A DNA stretch of 64,000 nt, from the NCBI GenBank assembly GCA_021775755.1, contig JAJFHE010000024.1:62001-126000 (forward strand), written 5' to 3'. Positions 25,497 through 33,851 of this stretch are shown here, piece after piece. How positions within the stretch are numbered: the stretch's first letter is position 1; each line of letters opens with the position of its first letter. Made by a program: the position numbers and the translations under genes. Below the pieces are notes generated by a model. The model was not told the DNA's origin. It ran no database searches and saw nothing but the letters and a program-made list of their open reading frames with translations. This stretch comes from Hyphomicrobiales bacterium. Its GTDB lineage: Bacteria > Pseudomonadota > Alphaproteobacteria > Rhizobiales > JAJFHB01.

Positions 25497-27764
25497 ATGC
25501 TGGACAAGACGAAAGATCCGGTTGCCGAGCGCGACTTCAAGGTCGTCGGTACAAGGCCGGTGCGCCCCGACGGTGTCGACAAGGTAACGGGCCGGGCGCG
25601 CTTTGGCGCCGACATTTCCGCGCCGGGCATGCTTGTCGGAAAGGTCAAACGGTCTCCGCACGCGCATGCGAAACTTGTCTCGATCGACACCGAAAAGGCG
25701 CTTGCGCTGCCGGGCGTCAAGGCCGTGGTGACGCGTGACGATTTCGCCGAAAACAAGAAGCAGTGCGATGTGCTGCGCAACATCATGGCGCGCGAAAAAG
25801 TGCTCTATGACGGCCATGCCGTGGCCGCCGTCGCCGCCACGAGTGCTACGGTCGCACGCAAGGCTTTGAAGCTCATCGAGGTTGAGTACGACGTGCTGCC
25901 GCATGTCATCGACGTCGACGAGGCGATGAAACCCGGCGCACCGCTGCTGCACGACGACATGATCACCAAGGGCGTCGACCCGGAACCGGAAACCGCGTCC
26001 AACATCGCCCAGCGCTATGAGTTCGGACATGGCGATGTCGAGAAAGGCTTCGCGGAAGCCGACGTTGTCGTCGAGCGGGATTTCAAGACCGCGGCCGCGC
26101 ACCAGGGCTATATCGAGCCCCACGCCTGCCTTGCCAGCTTCACGCCGGATGGCCAGGGCGAACTTTGGTGCTGCACCCAGGGTCACTACGCAATCCGCGG
26201 GTTTTGCGCTGACTTGCTTGGTATGGACATTTCAAAACTGCGCGTGACGGCGTCGGAAATCGGCGGCGGCTTCGGCGGCAAGACAACGGTGTTTCTGGAA
26301 CCATTGGCGCTGGCGCTATCGCGCAAGACCGGACGTCCTGTGAAGATGGTGATGAGCCGGGAAGAGGTTTTCCGCGCTTCCGGCCCGACCGCAAGCACCA
26401 GTTCGCGGGTCAAGGTCGGTGCCACGAAAGACGGCAAGATTACCGCCGGCGAGGCGGAGTTCCGTTATCAGGGCGGCGCCTTCAAGGGCTCGCCAGTGCA
26501 GTTCGGCGCCATGTGCGCCTTTGCCTGCTATGCGCTGGAGAACGTCAAGACGGTGGGCTATGACGTCGTGACCAACCGGCCGAAGCAGGCCGCCTACCGC
26601 GCGCCCGGTGCGCCGATGGCGGCATTCGCGGTGGAAAGCGTGATCGAAGAACTTGCCGTGGAACTCAGCATCGATCCGGTGGAACTGCGCCTTATCAATG
26701 CCGCCGAAGAGGGCGACCAGTCGTCCTTCGGCCCGACGTTTCCGCGCATTGGTTTGGTCGAAACGCTGGAAGCCACCAAGGCGCATGAACATTTTTCCGC
26801 GCCGCTCGGACCCAATCAGGGCCGCGGCATCGCCAGCGGCTACTGGTTCAACTTCGGCGGCGCAACGTCGGTCTCTCTCAACATCCAGCCCGATGGAACC
26901 GTGGCGCTCGCCGTCGGCACGCCGGATATCGGCGGGTCGCGCGCCTCCATGAGCCTGATGGCGGCGGAGGAACTCGGCATCGCGTATGAGAAGGTCAAGG
27001 CCATCGTCGCCGACACGGCTTCGCTTGGCTACAACGAGGTGAGCCACGGCAGCCGCGTGACCTTTGCCTCAGGCCTTGCCACCATCGAGGCGGCGCGCAA
27101 TGCAAAGAAGATACTTTGCGCGCGCGCCGCGAAAATGTGGGAGATCCCGGAAGAAGCCGTTGAGTGGGTTGACGGCCACGCCCGCCCCGCCGGCGCCAAT
27201 GCCGGCGACTTCGAGCCGATGTCGCTTGCCGATATCGCCAAGGTGGCCGAGCAGACGGGCGGTCCGATCTCCGGCCATCAGGAACACAATGCGTCGGGCG
27301 CGGGCGCAAGCTTCGCCACGCACATGGTCGATGTGGAAGTCGATCCCGAAACCGGCCGGGCGCATGTCGTGCGCTATACCGCCGTGCAGGATGCCGGCAA
27401 GGCGATCCACCCGTCTTACGTCGAGGGCCAGTTCCAGGGCGGCGCGGCGCAGGGCGTCGGCTGGGCGCTCAATGAAGAGTACATCTACAACGACGACGGC
27501 AGGCTGGAAAATCCGGGTTTCCTGGACTACCGCATCCCTGTCTGTTCCGACCTGCCGATGCTCGACACGGTGATCGTCGAGGTGCCGAACCCCGGCCACC
27601 CCTATGGCGTGCGCGGCGTTGGCGAAACCGGCATCGTGCCGCCGATGGCGGCAATTGCCAACGCTGTCTCGGCAGCGGCGGGCGTGCGCATGACGGAGCT
27701 GCCGATGTCGCCACCAAAACTCCTCAAAGCCATCAACGCGAAGAAGGCAAACGGGAGTGCCTAA
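25497..27764 (+). CDS. molybdenum hydroxylase molybdopterin-binding (large) subunit
   Basis: Protein of 755 aa of the xanthine dehydrogenase/CO dehydrogenase large chain. Family marks are GGGFGGKTTVFLEPLALALS, the loop QAAYRAPGAP near the Mo site, and the catalytic Glu in YGVRGVGETGIVPP. The loop differs from AYxCSFR of form I CO dehydrogenase, so CO oxidation is unlikely; a purine, aromatic acid or similar hydroxylation is possible. It is directly followed by a MoaD-like gene with no gap. Confidence 0.9.
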   Translation: MLDKTKDPVAERDFKVVGTRPVRPDGVDKVTGRARFGADISAPGMLVGKVKRSPHAHAKLVSIDTEKALALPGVKAVVTRDDFAENKKQCDVLRNIMAREKVLYDGHAVAAVAATSATVARKALKLIEVEYDVLPHVIDVDEAMKPGAPLLHDDMITKGVDPEPETASNIAQRYEFGHGDVEKGFAEADVVVERDFKTAAAHQGYIEPHACLASFTPDGQGELWCCTQGHYAIRGFCADLLGMDISKLRVTASEIGGGFGGKTTVFLEPLALALSRKTGRPVKMVMSREEVFRASGPTASTSSRVKVGATKDGKITAGEAEFRYQGGAFKGSPVQFGAMCAFACYALENVKTVGYDVVTNRPKQAAYRAPGAPMAAFAVESVIEELAVELSIDPVELRLINAAEEGDQSSFGPTFPRIGLVETLEATKAHEHFSAPLGPNQGRGIASGYWFNFGGATSVSLNIQPDGTVALAVGTPDIGGSRASMSLMAAEELGIAYEKVKAIVADTASLGYNEVSHGSRVTFASGLATIEAARNAKKILCARAAKMWEIPEEAVEWVDGHARPAGANAGDFEPMSLADIAKVAEQTGGPISGHQEHNASGAGASFATHMVDVEVDPETGRAHVVRYTAVQDAGKAIHPSYVEGQFQGGAAQGVGWALNEEYIYNDDGRLENPGFLDYRIPVCSDLPMLDTVIVEVPNPGHPYGVRGVGETGIVPPMAAIANAVSAAAGVRMTELPMSPPKLLKAINAKKANGSA

Positions 27765-28010
27765 ATGGTCAAGGTCGTCCTGTGGGGGTCGGTACGCGCG
27801 GCCGCTGGAGGCGCGGAGACGGTTGAGGTCGAGGCGAAGAACGTGCGCCAGATCCTCGATCGGATCGGCGAACTGCACCCGGGCTTCAAGGACCGCTACG
27901 ACGAGGGCGTAACGGTCTCCATCGATGGCCAGATCTATGTGGACGATTGGTTCCAGCCGGTGACAGAAGACAGCGAGGTCTATCTCCTGCCTTACTTGGA
28001 GGGCGGGTGA
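27765..28010 (+). CDS. MoaD/ThiS-like sulfur carrier protein
   Basis: Protein of 81 aa with the ubiquitin-like fold and the C-terminal LEGG ending needed for thiocarboxylate formation. MoaD supplies sulfur to molybdopterin. The gene starts at the base after the Mo-subunit stop, so it is co-made with the hydroxylase. A second general MoaD probably exists elsewhere. The sequence also fits a ThiS-type or other carrier, so the specific cofactor role is inferred from context. Confidence 0.8.
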   Translation: MVKVVLWGSVRAAAGGAETVEVEAKNVRQILDRIGELHPGFKDRYDEGVTVSIDGQIYVDDWFQPVTEDSEVYLLPYLEGG

Positions 28011-28151
28011 TCGCGGGCTCGAATTATGGCCGGGCTATGATCAGTGGCTGGAAATGAATACCGCGCGGCTGATGACCGATCTCTGGATGGGGCCGGTTCC
28101 ATGGATCGCGGACGCACGGTAGACGACACATCCCGTTAGGCGCTGAAACCC

Positions 28152-28916
28152 ATGACTACGACGAAGAAAGACCAAATTCGGGCATTGCTGAAAAGCATCG
28201 AGACGGGCGATCCCGGACCTGTCGCCGTGGTCAACGAGGCGAAGTACATTCAGCACAACCCGCAGACCCATGAGGGCAGCGAGGGATTGGCTACCCTCTT
28301 CAAACGGCTGTCCAGAACCGAACCCCGGGTAAACATGGTTCGGGCTTTCGAGGACGGTGATTTTGTGTTCGCCCACATGGAGTACGATTTCTCCAGCCGG
28401 AAAATTTGTTTCGAAGTTTTTCGATTCGAAGATCACCGGGCGGTAGAGCATTGGGACAACATTCAGGAAAGGCTGGGGCCTAACCGATCAGGCCGCAGCA
28501 TGGTAGACGGACCGACCGAGGCCACCGATCACGAACTGACCGAAAGCAACCGCACTATTGTTCAATCCTTCGTTGAAGCCGTACTAGTCAATGGCCAGCT
28601 TGACTGCCTGAGGGACTTCGTCGACGCGGAGGCGTACACTGAACACAATCCGCATCTGGGTGATGGCGTGTCTCTTCTCCGATCCGCTTTGGCTGCAAAA
28701 GACGGGAGCCGCAGACGCATAGACTATCTTCGCGTCCATCGTGTTCTGGCCGAAGGGAACTTCGTACTTTGCGTCAGTGAGGGCAACTACGGCGGCGTCC
28801 ATTCCGCCTTCTACGACCTTTTCCGGCTCGCCAATGGCAAAGTGGTGGAACATTGGGACACGACCGAAAAGATCGCACCGCGCAGCGAGTGGAAAAACGA
28901 TAATGGCAAGTTCTGA
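28152..28916 (+). CDS. tandem NTF2/SnoaL-like protein
   Basis: Protein of 254 aa made of two SnoaL-like halves. Each half has the same marks: YIQHNPQTHEG and YTEHNPHLGDG with HNP, and the closing HRAVEHWDN and GKVVEHWDT. NTF2-fold proteins bind small hydrophobic ligands or act as isomerases and cyclases; some are polyketide cyclases. Here the fused pair likely forms an intramolecular dimer. Composition is somewhat lower in GC than the Mo-hydroxylase genes to the left. No substrate is predicted. Confidence 0.8.
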   Translation: MTTTKKDQIRALLKSIETGDPGPVAVVNEAKYIQHNPQTHEGSEGLATLFKRLSRTEPRVNMVRAFEDGDFVFAHMEYDFSSRKICFEVFRFEDHRAVEHWDNIQERLGPNRSGRSMVDGPTEATDHELTESNRTIVQSFVEAVLVNGQLDCLRDFVDAEAYTEHNPHLGDGVSLLRSALAAKDGSRRRIDYLRVHRVLAEGNFVLCVSEGNYGGVHSAFYDLFRLANGKVVEHWDTTEKIAPRSEWKNDNGKF

Positions 28917-29098
28917 GACTCGTGCCGATAATCAGAGCGAGATGAAGTCATCAGCTGAATGATTGACTTGGGTCACAAGCTGAACCCTTCAGTTTGCGGA
29001 CACAACGCAGGGTTCACACCCGAGAACAAGCGCTCCGGTTTCACCGACGACGGCAAAATCTATTCGCTTCTCAATCTGTCTGGCGCGTCTGGCGGAAC
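28917..29098. other. intergenic stretch without recognised element
   Basis: The convergent ends of the NTF2-like gene and the 2OG-oxygenase gene are separated by 182 bases. I looked for a hairpin with a T-run on both strands and found none, and there is no coding-like frame. Confidence 0.5.
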
Positions 29099-29749
29099 TC
29101 ACTGTTCCGGCAGATAGTCGTCCGACCAGTTCAGCACAACATTGTAGGAAACCGAGATGCGCGGCTCGCGGCTGAGGTTCGGGTGCACGAAGTGGTGCAG
29201 AAACGAAGGCCACAGCAGGATCTGACCGGATTTCGGGCGCACCGTGTGTTCCGGTTCGATGTAGGGATCGCCCTTGATTGCGGCCATGTTCACGGCACCG
29301 CGCGGATCGTAGAACGTGATGCAGCCGGGCCTCAGATCATTGCGCCGCCCTGCACTTGGCGGTGTGTCCGGATTGCTCACATAGTACGTGCCGCTCAGAT
29401 ATGAATGCGGGTGATTGTGGGTGTCGTGATAGTCGCCGAGCCGGTTGATGTTGGCCCAGCCCTGCAGCGACCACTTCAACTCATAGTCCATGCCGAGATG
29501 TGCGAAATAGTCGATCACGGTCTTGTTGATGCATTCGCGCAGCCACTCTATCGCTGGATGCTTCTGCGTGAGGATGTTGCCGCCAAGGTAGTCGGTCGTC
29601 ATATCTCCGCGCTTGGCGTCGAGATCGAGTATAAACTCCGACAGGACCTCATTGGCTTGCTCGTGACCGGGAAGTTCGCGGTCGAGCATCAGCGTCGGCC
29701 AGAGCCTGCGGAAGCCATCGGACGCGCCGGTTTCGGGAGGTGCCGTCAT
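29099..29749 (-). CDS. TIGR02466 family putative 2OG-Fe(II) oxygenase
   Basis: Protein of 216 aa. The iron site is read as H-x-D-type ligands in YHDTHNHPHSYLSGTYYV and a distal His in PSFLHHFVHPN, with Arg in EPRISVSYNV to bind 2-oxoglutarate. TIGR02466 proteins are an uncharacterised branch of the oxygenase superfamily, also found in marine bacteria and phages. The start at 29749 is the first ATG that keeps the N-terminal family part. Substrate unknown. Confidence 0.82.
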   Translation of the reverse strand: MTAPPETGASDGFRRLWPTLMLDRELPGHEQANEVLSEFILDLDAKRGDMTTDYLGGNILTQKHPAIEWLRECINKTVIDYFAHLGMDYELKWSLQGWANINRLGDYHDTHNHPHSYLSGTYYVSNPDTPPSAGRRNDLRPGCITFYDPRGAVNMAAIKGDPYIEPEHTVRPKSGQILLWPSFLHHFVHPNLSREPRISVSYNVVLNWSDDYLPEQ

Positions 29750-29854
29750 GGCGTGCAGCTTGCGACGGGCGCGTTAGGGAAACAAGCGCAATTCTGTTGC
29801 GTGACAACGCAATGGGCCGGACAATCGACACAGCAATCGCGGGAGGAACAAACC

Positions 29855-30253
29855 ATGCAGATAGACGGCGGATGCCATTGCGGCGCCATTACATTTCGCG
29901 CCGAAGTCGATCCCGACGATGTTCTGGTGTGCCATTGCACGGACTGTCAGGCACTTTCCGGCAGCGCCTTCCGTGTCGTTGCCTTTACGGCGGAAGACGG
30001 TTTTGAGTTCCTTATCGGCACGCCGAAGATTTACGTGAAGACCGCCGACAGCGGCAACAAGCGCGAACAGTCCTTCTGCGCCGACTGCGGCTCGCCATTC
30101 TATTCGGCAGATGTCGGCGATGGCCCGAAACGTTATGGCGTTCGGATTGGCACGGTGCGCCAACGCGCGGAGCTTGCGCCGAAGAAACAGTATTACTGCG
30201 GGTCGGAACTGGCATGGGCGGATGACATTGCCGGTCTGCCGCGCGTCGGCTGA
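29855..30253 (+). CDS. GFA family protein, second copy
   Basis: Protein of 132 aa with the same zinc pattern as the other GFA protein: GGCHCGAITF, CHCTDCQALSG and SFCADCGSPFY. GGGAGGA just before the ATG supports this start over an upstream frame of more than 100 extra residues. It is divergent from the 2OG-oxygenase gene and convergent with the FAD oxidoreductase gene. The role is unknown; formaldehyde detoxification is only a family association. Confidence 0.88.
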   Translation: MQIDGGCHCGAITFRAEVDPDDVLVCHCTDCQALSGSAFRVVAFTAEDGFEFLIGTPKIYVKTADSGNKREQSFCADCGSPFYSADVGDGPKRYGVRIGTVRQRAELAPKKQYYCGSELAWADDIAGLPRVG

Positions 30254-30274
30254 CGGCAACGCGGATTTCGGGCG

Positions 30275-31432
30275 TTAGTGTGCGGAGATTATGCCCTTGC
30301 CTTCGAGGCCGGGAATGCGCGCCGGGCCGAGATCGGCTTCGCTGACCCCAAGTGCCGCAATATCTTCCGGTATCGCATTGCCTGAGGCGAGCGCCGCACT
30401 GACGCGTCCCATGCCCATGGACGTCTCGATGCCGTAGCCGCCCTGCGCGGCGCACCAGAAGAACCCCTCGACGTCCGGGTCGTAACCGACGACCGGCACC
30501 CGGTCGGCAACGAAGCTGCGCAGGCCCGCCCATGAGCGCTGCAGGCGTTCGATCTTCATGGTGGTGCCGCGCTCGATGCGATCAATGGTGAGCGCGATAT
30601 CGAGTTCCTCGGGCTGCGCATCCTGGGGCTCGCTCGGCGTTTCGTCGGCGAGCGAACCCAATACCGTGCCGGCGTCGACCTTGAAGTACCAGTCTTCTTC
30701 CGTGTCGATGACCACCGGCCAGGCATCGTCAACGGCGACATTGGGCGGCACGAAGGCAATGGCGGTGCGGCGCATTGGCTGTATGTCGATTTTGCGCGCG
30801 CCAATTCGCTCCGCGACCACATCGGCCCAGGCGCCAGCGGCGTTGATGACGACGGGTGCTGCAAAAGTGCCCGCCGGTGTCGTGACGTGCCATTTGCCGT
30901 TCTTGCGTTCAAATGCCGTGGCTTCGCCGCTCACGATCAACTGACCGCCGTTGCGGCGCAGACCCCGGATGTAGCCCTGGTGGATGGCGCTGACATCGAG
31001 GGCCAAAGCTGTCGGATCAAGGAATGCCGCCTCGACATAATCGGGCCGCAGCACTGGTATCCGCTCCACCGCTTCCTTGCCGGAGATCAGATGAATGCCC
31101 GGCGAAAGCTCCCGAGCGGCGGCAAGTGCGGCCTGAAGATGGTGCATCTGGTCATCGCGCGCGACAATGAACAGGCCTTGCGGCCGCGACAGGGGAACTT
31201 CGGAAAAGCTCTCCGGCGTTTCAGTGAAAAACTCAAAGCCCGATATCGCCAGCGCCCGCACCGTCTTCGGCCCGTAGGCCTCCGTGTAAACGGCAATGGA
31301 ACGCCCCGTGGTGTGATAACCGGGCTGGTCTTCCATCTCCAGCACGACAACGGAGTGGCGCTCAGACAGCCAGTTGGCACAGGAAGTGCCACCGATACCG
31401 GCACCGATAATGAGGAAATCGCACTCGGTCAT
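30275..31432 (-). CDS. FAD-dependent oxidoreductase (DAO/DadA-like)
   Basis: Protein of 385 aa from the chosen ATG, which follows a GATCCGGG sequence. The FAD Rossmann motif is DFLIIGAGIGGTSCANWLSE, and the C-terminal FFWCAAQGGYGIETSMGMGR closes the FAD site. It belongs to the D-amino-acid oxidase/glycine oxidase-like group (DAO fold), which oxidises amines or hydroxyacids. It is not closely like DadA or SoxB in its substrate loop, so no symbol is given. Downstream genes on this strand are far away. Confidence 0.85.
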   Translation of the reverse strand: MTECDFLIIGAGIGGTSCANWLSERHSVVVLEMEDQPGYHTTGRSIAVYTEAYGPKTVRALAISGFEFFTETPESFSEVPLSRPQGLFIVARDDQMHHLQAALAAARELSPGIHLISGKEAVERIPVLRPDYVEAAFLDPTALALDVSAIHQGYIRGLRRNGGQLIVSGEATAFERKNGKWHVTTPAGTFAAPVVINAAGAWADVVAERIGARKIDIQPMRRTAIAFVPPNVAVDDAWPVVIDTEEDWYFKVDAGTVLGSLADETPSEPQDAQPEELDIALTIDRIERGTTMKIERLQRSWAGLRSFVADRVPVVGYDPDVEGFFWCAAQGGYGIETSMGMGRVSAALASGNAIPEDIAALGVSEADLGPARIPGLEGKGIISAH

Positions 31433-31515
31433 GCCCGGATCCTGCATTGGGTGATGCAGAATCACAATAGGGCACGATCAGCCTTTGGAAAATCTGTTTG
31501 ATGAAGAGTTGAAAC

Positions 31516-31722
31516 TCAGTCCCGCTTCGGCACGTCGGGCATGTAAAGGCCTGTGCGGGAATCGAACCTCAAGGTGGGCCGTGTTGCGCGCCGGCGACGC
31601 GGCGAGCGGTTGGCACACGCCTCATTGCGAGAGGCCAAAAAGCGGTCGAACAGCCAGAGACTGCCGAAAGCTACGGCGACAGCGGTAATGAGGACTGTGT
31701 TTTCGATAGCCATGTCCGCCAT
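31516..31722 (-). CDS. small membrane-anchored protein after the S49 peptidase
   Basis: Protein of 68 aa with one N-terminal membrane segment (VLITAVAVAFGSLWLFDRF) and a basic tail ending TGLYMPDVPKRD. It starts about 10 bases after the stop of the S49 peptidase, so it is probably co-transcribed. A stretch of its coding sequence resembles a tRNA T-loop but only by chance. Function unknown; a position right after a membrane peptidase suggests a small accessory protein. Confidence 0.55.
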   Translation of the reverse strand: MADMAIENTVLITAVAVAFGSLWLFDRFLASRNEACANRSPRRRRATRPTLRFDSRTGLYMPDVPKRD

Positions 31723-31732
31723 TATGGCGAAC

Positions 31733-32599
31733 TTATAGGCCAAATCTTGACCACAGCGCGCGCGCCTCGATTGCGGCGAGGGCATCTTCGGCCAAACCGC
31801 TTGTAATCGCAGGCAAAAATGCCCTTTCGCCGGGCGCGCTTCCACCCAGGCTCAGACGCCGCTTGAGCCAGCTTTTCTGCTGTGAAACCGCCCGCAACTG
31901 CACGTTTTCGCCATATTTCGAGCGAATCACGGCGCGCAGATCACCAATGCCGTCGATAAGTCCCATTTCGAGCGCTTTTTCGCCGGCCCAGAACTCACCG
32001 CTGAAAAGCTCATCCTCGTCTGCGTGGAATCTGCCCTCGCGGCGATCCCGAACGAGATCCTTGAAGGATTTGTGGATGTCGCCCTGGATCGACTTCAGGT
32101 GCACAACATCGGCCTTGCGTTCGGGCTGGAAGGGATCGAGCAGCGCCTTGCGCTTGCCGGCGGTGTGGACGCGCCGTTCGACTCCCAGTTTTTCGATCGC
32201 CTCGACAAATCCGAAACCCGACGAAACGACGCCGATGGAGCCGATGATGGAACTTGGATCAGCGTAGATTTCATCCCCCGCACAGGCGAGCATGTAGCCG
32301 CCGGATGCGGCAACGTCTTCCGCGAAGGCAAATACGGGGATCGACTTTTCTTCCGCAAGATCACGGATGCGCCTGAATATCAGTCGCGACTGTACCGGCG
32401 AGCCTCCGGGCGAATTGATCGCAAGCGCCACGGCCGAGACCCCGCGCAGTGAGAACGCCCGCTCGATCGACGGTGCGCAGGCGTCCAGCGTCAAGGCGGT
32501 ACGAAGCGGCGCGCCGACACCGATCGTGCCCGCAAGACGCAGAACAGCCACCACGGGGTGGTCTTTGCGAAACCGCTTCGGCAGGAGTTTGCGCAGCAT
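31733..32599 (-). CDS. S49 family peptidase (SppA/SohB-like)
   Basis: Protein of 288 aa of the signal-peptide-peptidase family. The nucleophile is the Ser of EDVAASGGYMLACAGDEIYA, and the general base Lys is probably in VVHLKSIQGDIHKSF. The short form is typical of alphaproteobacteria and lacks a long N-terminal membrane part, so its location in the envelope is open. It probably cleaves membrane-derived peptides. It starts a small minus-strand unit with the 68-aa membrane protein. Confidence 0.9.
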   Translation of the reverse strand: MLRKLLPKRFRKDHPVVAVLRLAGTIGVGAPLRTALTLDACAPSIERAFSLRGVSAVALAINSPGGSPVQSRLIFRRIRDLAEEKSIPVFAFAEDVAASGGYMLACAGDEIYADPSSIIGSIGVVSSGFGFVEAIEKLGVERRVHTAGKRKALLDPFQPERKADVVHLKSIQGDIHKSFKDLVRDRREGRFHADEDELFSGEFWAGEKALEMGLIDGIGDLRAVIRSKYGENVQLRAVSQQKSWLKRRLSLGGSAPGERAFLPAITSGLAEDALAAIEARALWSRFGL

Positions 32600-32668
32600 G
32601 GTGTTTCCGTATCTCGTTCAAAGGGGCAGCATCAACGTAGGTTGGCGGGGTAGCGCGTGCAAGTGCAC

Positions 32669-33421
32669 TCACTCAAGATTGAGCGCCGCACCGTGGCGCA
32701 GGATGTCTTCCGCTTGCGCCGTGAATCCGTGCCCTTCGCCGTGCAACACCATGCCGGGAAGTAGTTGCGATGCGGCGCGGCTGCCCTTGCGGCCCTGCAC
32801 GAGGATGCGGCTCGCGGGCTCACCGGCGCGCGGAAACAGCGGATAAATCATCGCACCGCCGACACGCCGCACAAGTGCGTTCAGAACGGGCGTCAGTTCC
32901 GAGGCCGGATAAACCAGCGACAGCGTGCCGCCGGGGCGCAGCACTCCGACAAGGAACCGGACCCAGACGTCAAGATCGCCCTCCTTGAAAACATGGGCGC
33001 GGGCTTTGTGGGCGTCATCGGAAGCGCGTGCCCGGCCCGCCGCGTGGAAGGGTGGATTGGCCATGGCATGGTCGAAGCCCTCCGCACTCAGTCCGGCAGC
33101 AGCCGCGCCCTGGCGTACATCGCCTTCCAGCACCGTGCAGCGCGTTGAAAGGCCGTTGCGCTCGGCATTCCGGCGTGCCAGTTCCACCATTTCAGGCTCG
33201 ATCTCAAAGGCGGTTATCTCAACCCCGACGGCCCGGTGCGCCAGGCAAAGCGCCGCGACGCCGACGCCGCAGCCCGCCTCGAACACGCTCTCGCCGGCTT
33301 TAGCGGGAACGCACGCGGCCAAAAACACGGCGTCGATGCCGGCCCGATAACCCTTGGCCGGCTGCACGATGCTCAAAGCACCTCCGAGAAACCCGTCGTC
33401 GGTGGTGGCGGCCTCGCTCAT
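32669..33421 (-). CDS. tRNA1(Val) N6-methyltransferase-like protein
   Basis: Protein of 250 aa, a class I SAM-dependent methyltransferase. The SAM loop is VFEAGCGVGVAALCLA, and the target motif NPPF in HAMANPPFHAAG is that of amino-methyltransferases acting on adenine, as in TrmN6 (YfiC), which methylates A37 of tRNA1(Val). No tRNA-specific test is possible here. It sits between DUF2007 and the S49 peptidase, all minus strand, in an order I associate with rhizobial genomes. Confidence 0.85.
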   Translation of the reverse strand: MSEAATTDDGFLGGALSIVQPAKGYRAGIDAVFLAACVPAKAGESVFEAGCGVGVAALCLAHRAVGVEITAFEIEPEMVELARRNAERNGLSTRCTVLEGDVRQGAAAAGLSAEGFDHAMANPPFHAAGRARASDDAHKARAHVFKEGDLDVWVRFLVGVLRPGGTLSLVYPASELTPVLNALVRRVGGAMIYPLFPRAGEPASRILVQGRKGSRAASQLLPGMVLHGEGHGFTAQAEDILRHGAALNLE

Positions 33422-33436
33422 TGCCGGCGCCCTGGT

Positions 33437-33646
33437 TCACGGCTCGACATCTGCGTCCTTCATGATCCGCCTTGCCTGGGTCAACGCGTCCTCCTCCACC
33501 ATCAAACGGCGTGGCAAAACACCGAGGCTACCCTCGACGACGCTCATGTTGGTATCGAAAATCGCGTGGCCGATACCCGCTTCCGTCAGCAGCGAGGCAA
33601 CGAAGGATATCAGCACCGGATCGTTTGAACGGAACAGCTCTTTCAT
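33437..33646 (-). CDS. DUF2007 domain protein
   Basis: Protein of 69 aa from the ATG at 33646, which gives the usual N-terminus MKELFRSNDPVLISFVASLL. DUF2007 proteins are small putative signal-transducing proteins of unknown function. It is divergent from ispB, with about 200 bases between the two starts, and followed by the methyltransferase gene in the same direction. Confidence 0.85.
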   Translation of the reverse strand: MKELFRSNDPVLISFVASLLTEAGIGHAIFDTNMSVVEGSLGVLPRRLMVEEDALTQARRIMKDADVEP

Positions 33647-33851
33647 GGCGGTCACGGCTTTCTTGTGCGAGCACCATGCGGTGCCGGCGGCTTCGCTCGA
33701 CCGTCAATAGGCGATGTCGCGGGCGGCGCCAAGTGCATTGCTGTATGTTGCCTGCCCGGATGTGCGCCAGTGTCTCAGTGATCTTACTTGCGGCTCCCTC
33801 CGTGGCTGCCTATGTTCAGGGCTGACCGGAACCGAAAAAGCGAGAAAACTC

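Noticed and set aside
25497-27764. Carbon monoxide dehydrogenase
   Set aside because: The gene order fits, but the Mo-site loop is AYRAPGAP, not AYxCSFR with the essential Cys of form I CoxL, and no coxD/E/F/G genes follow.
31546-31575. tRNA T-loop-like sequence (GGTTCGATTCCC on the minus strand)
   Set aside because: No acceptor, D or anticodon arms pair around it, and the bases are explained as codons of the small 68-aa protein.
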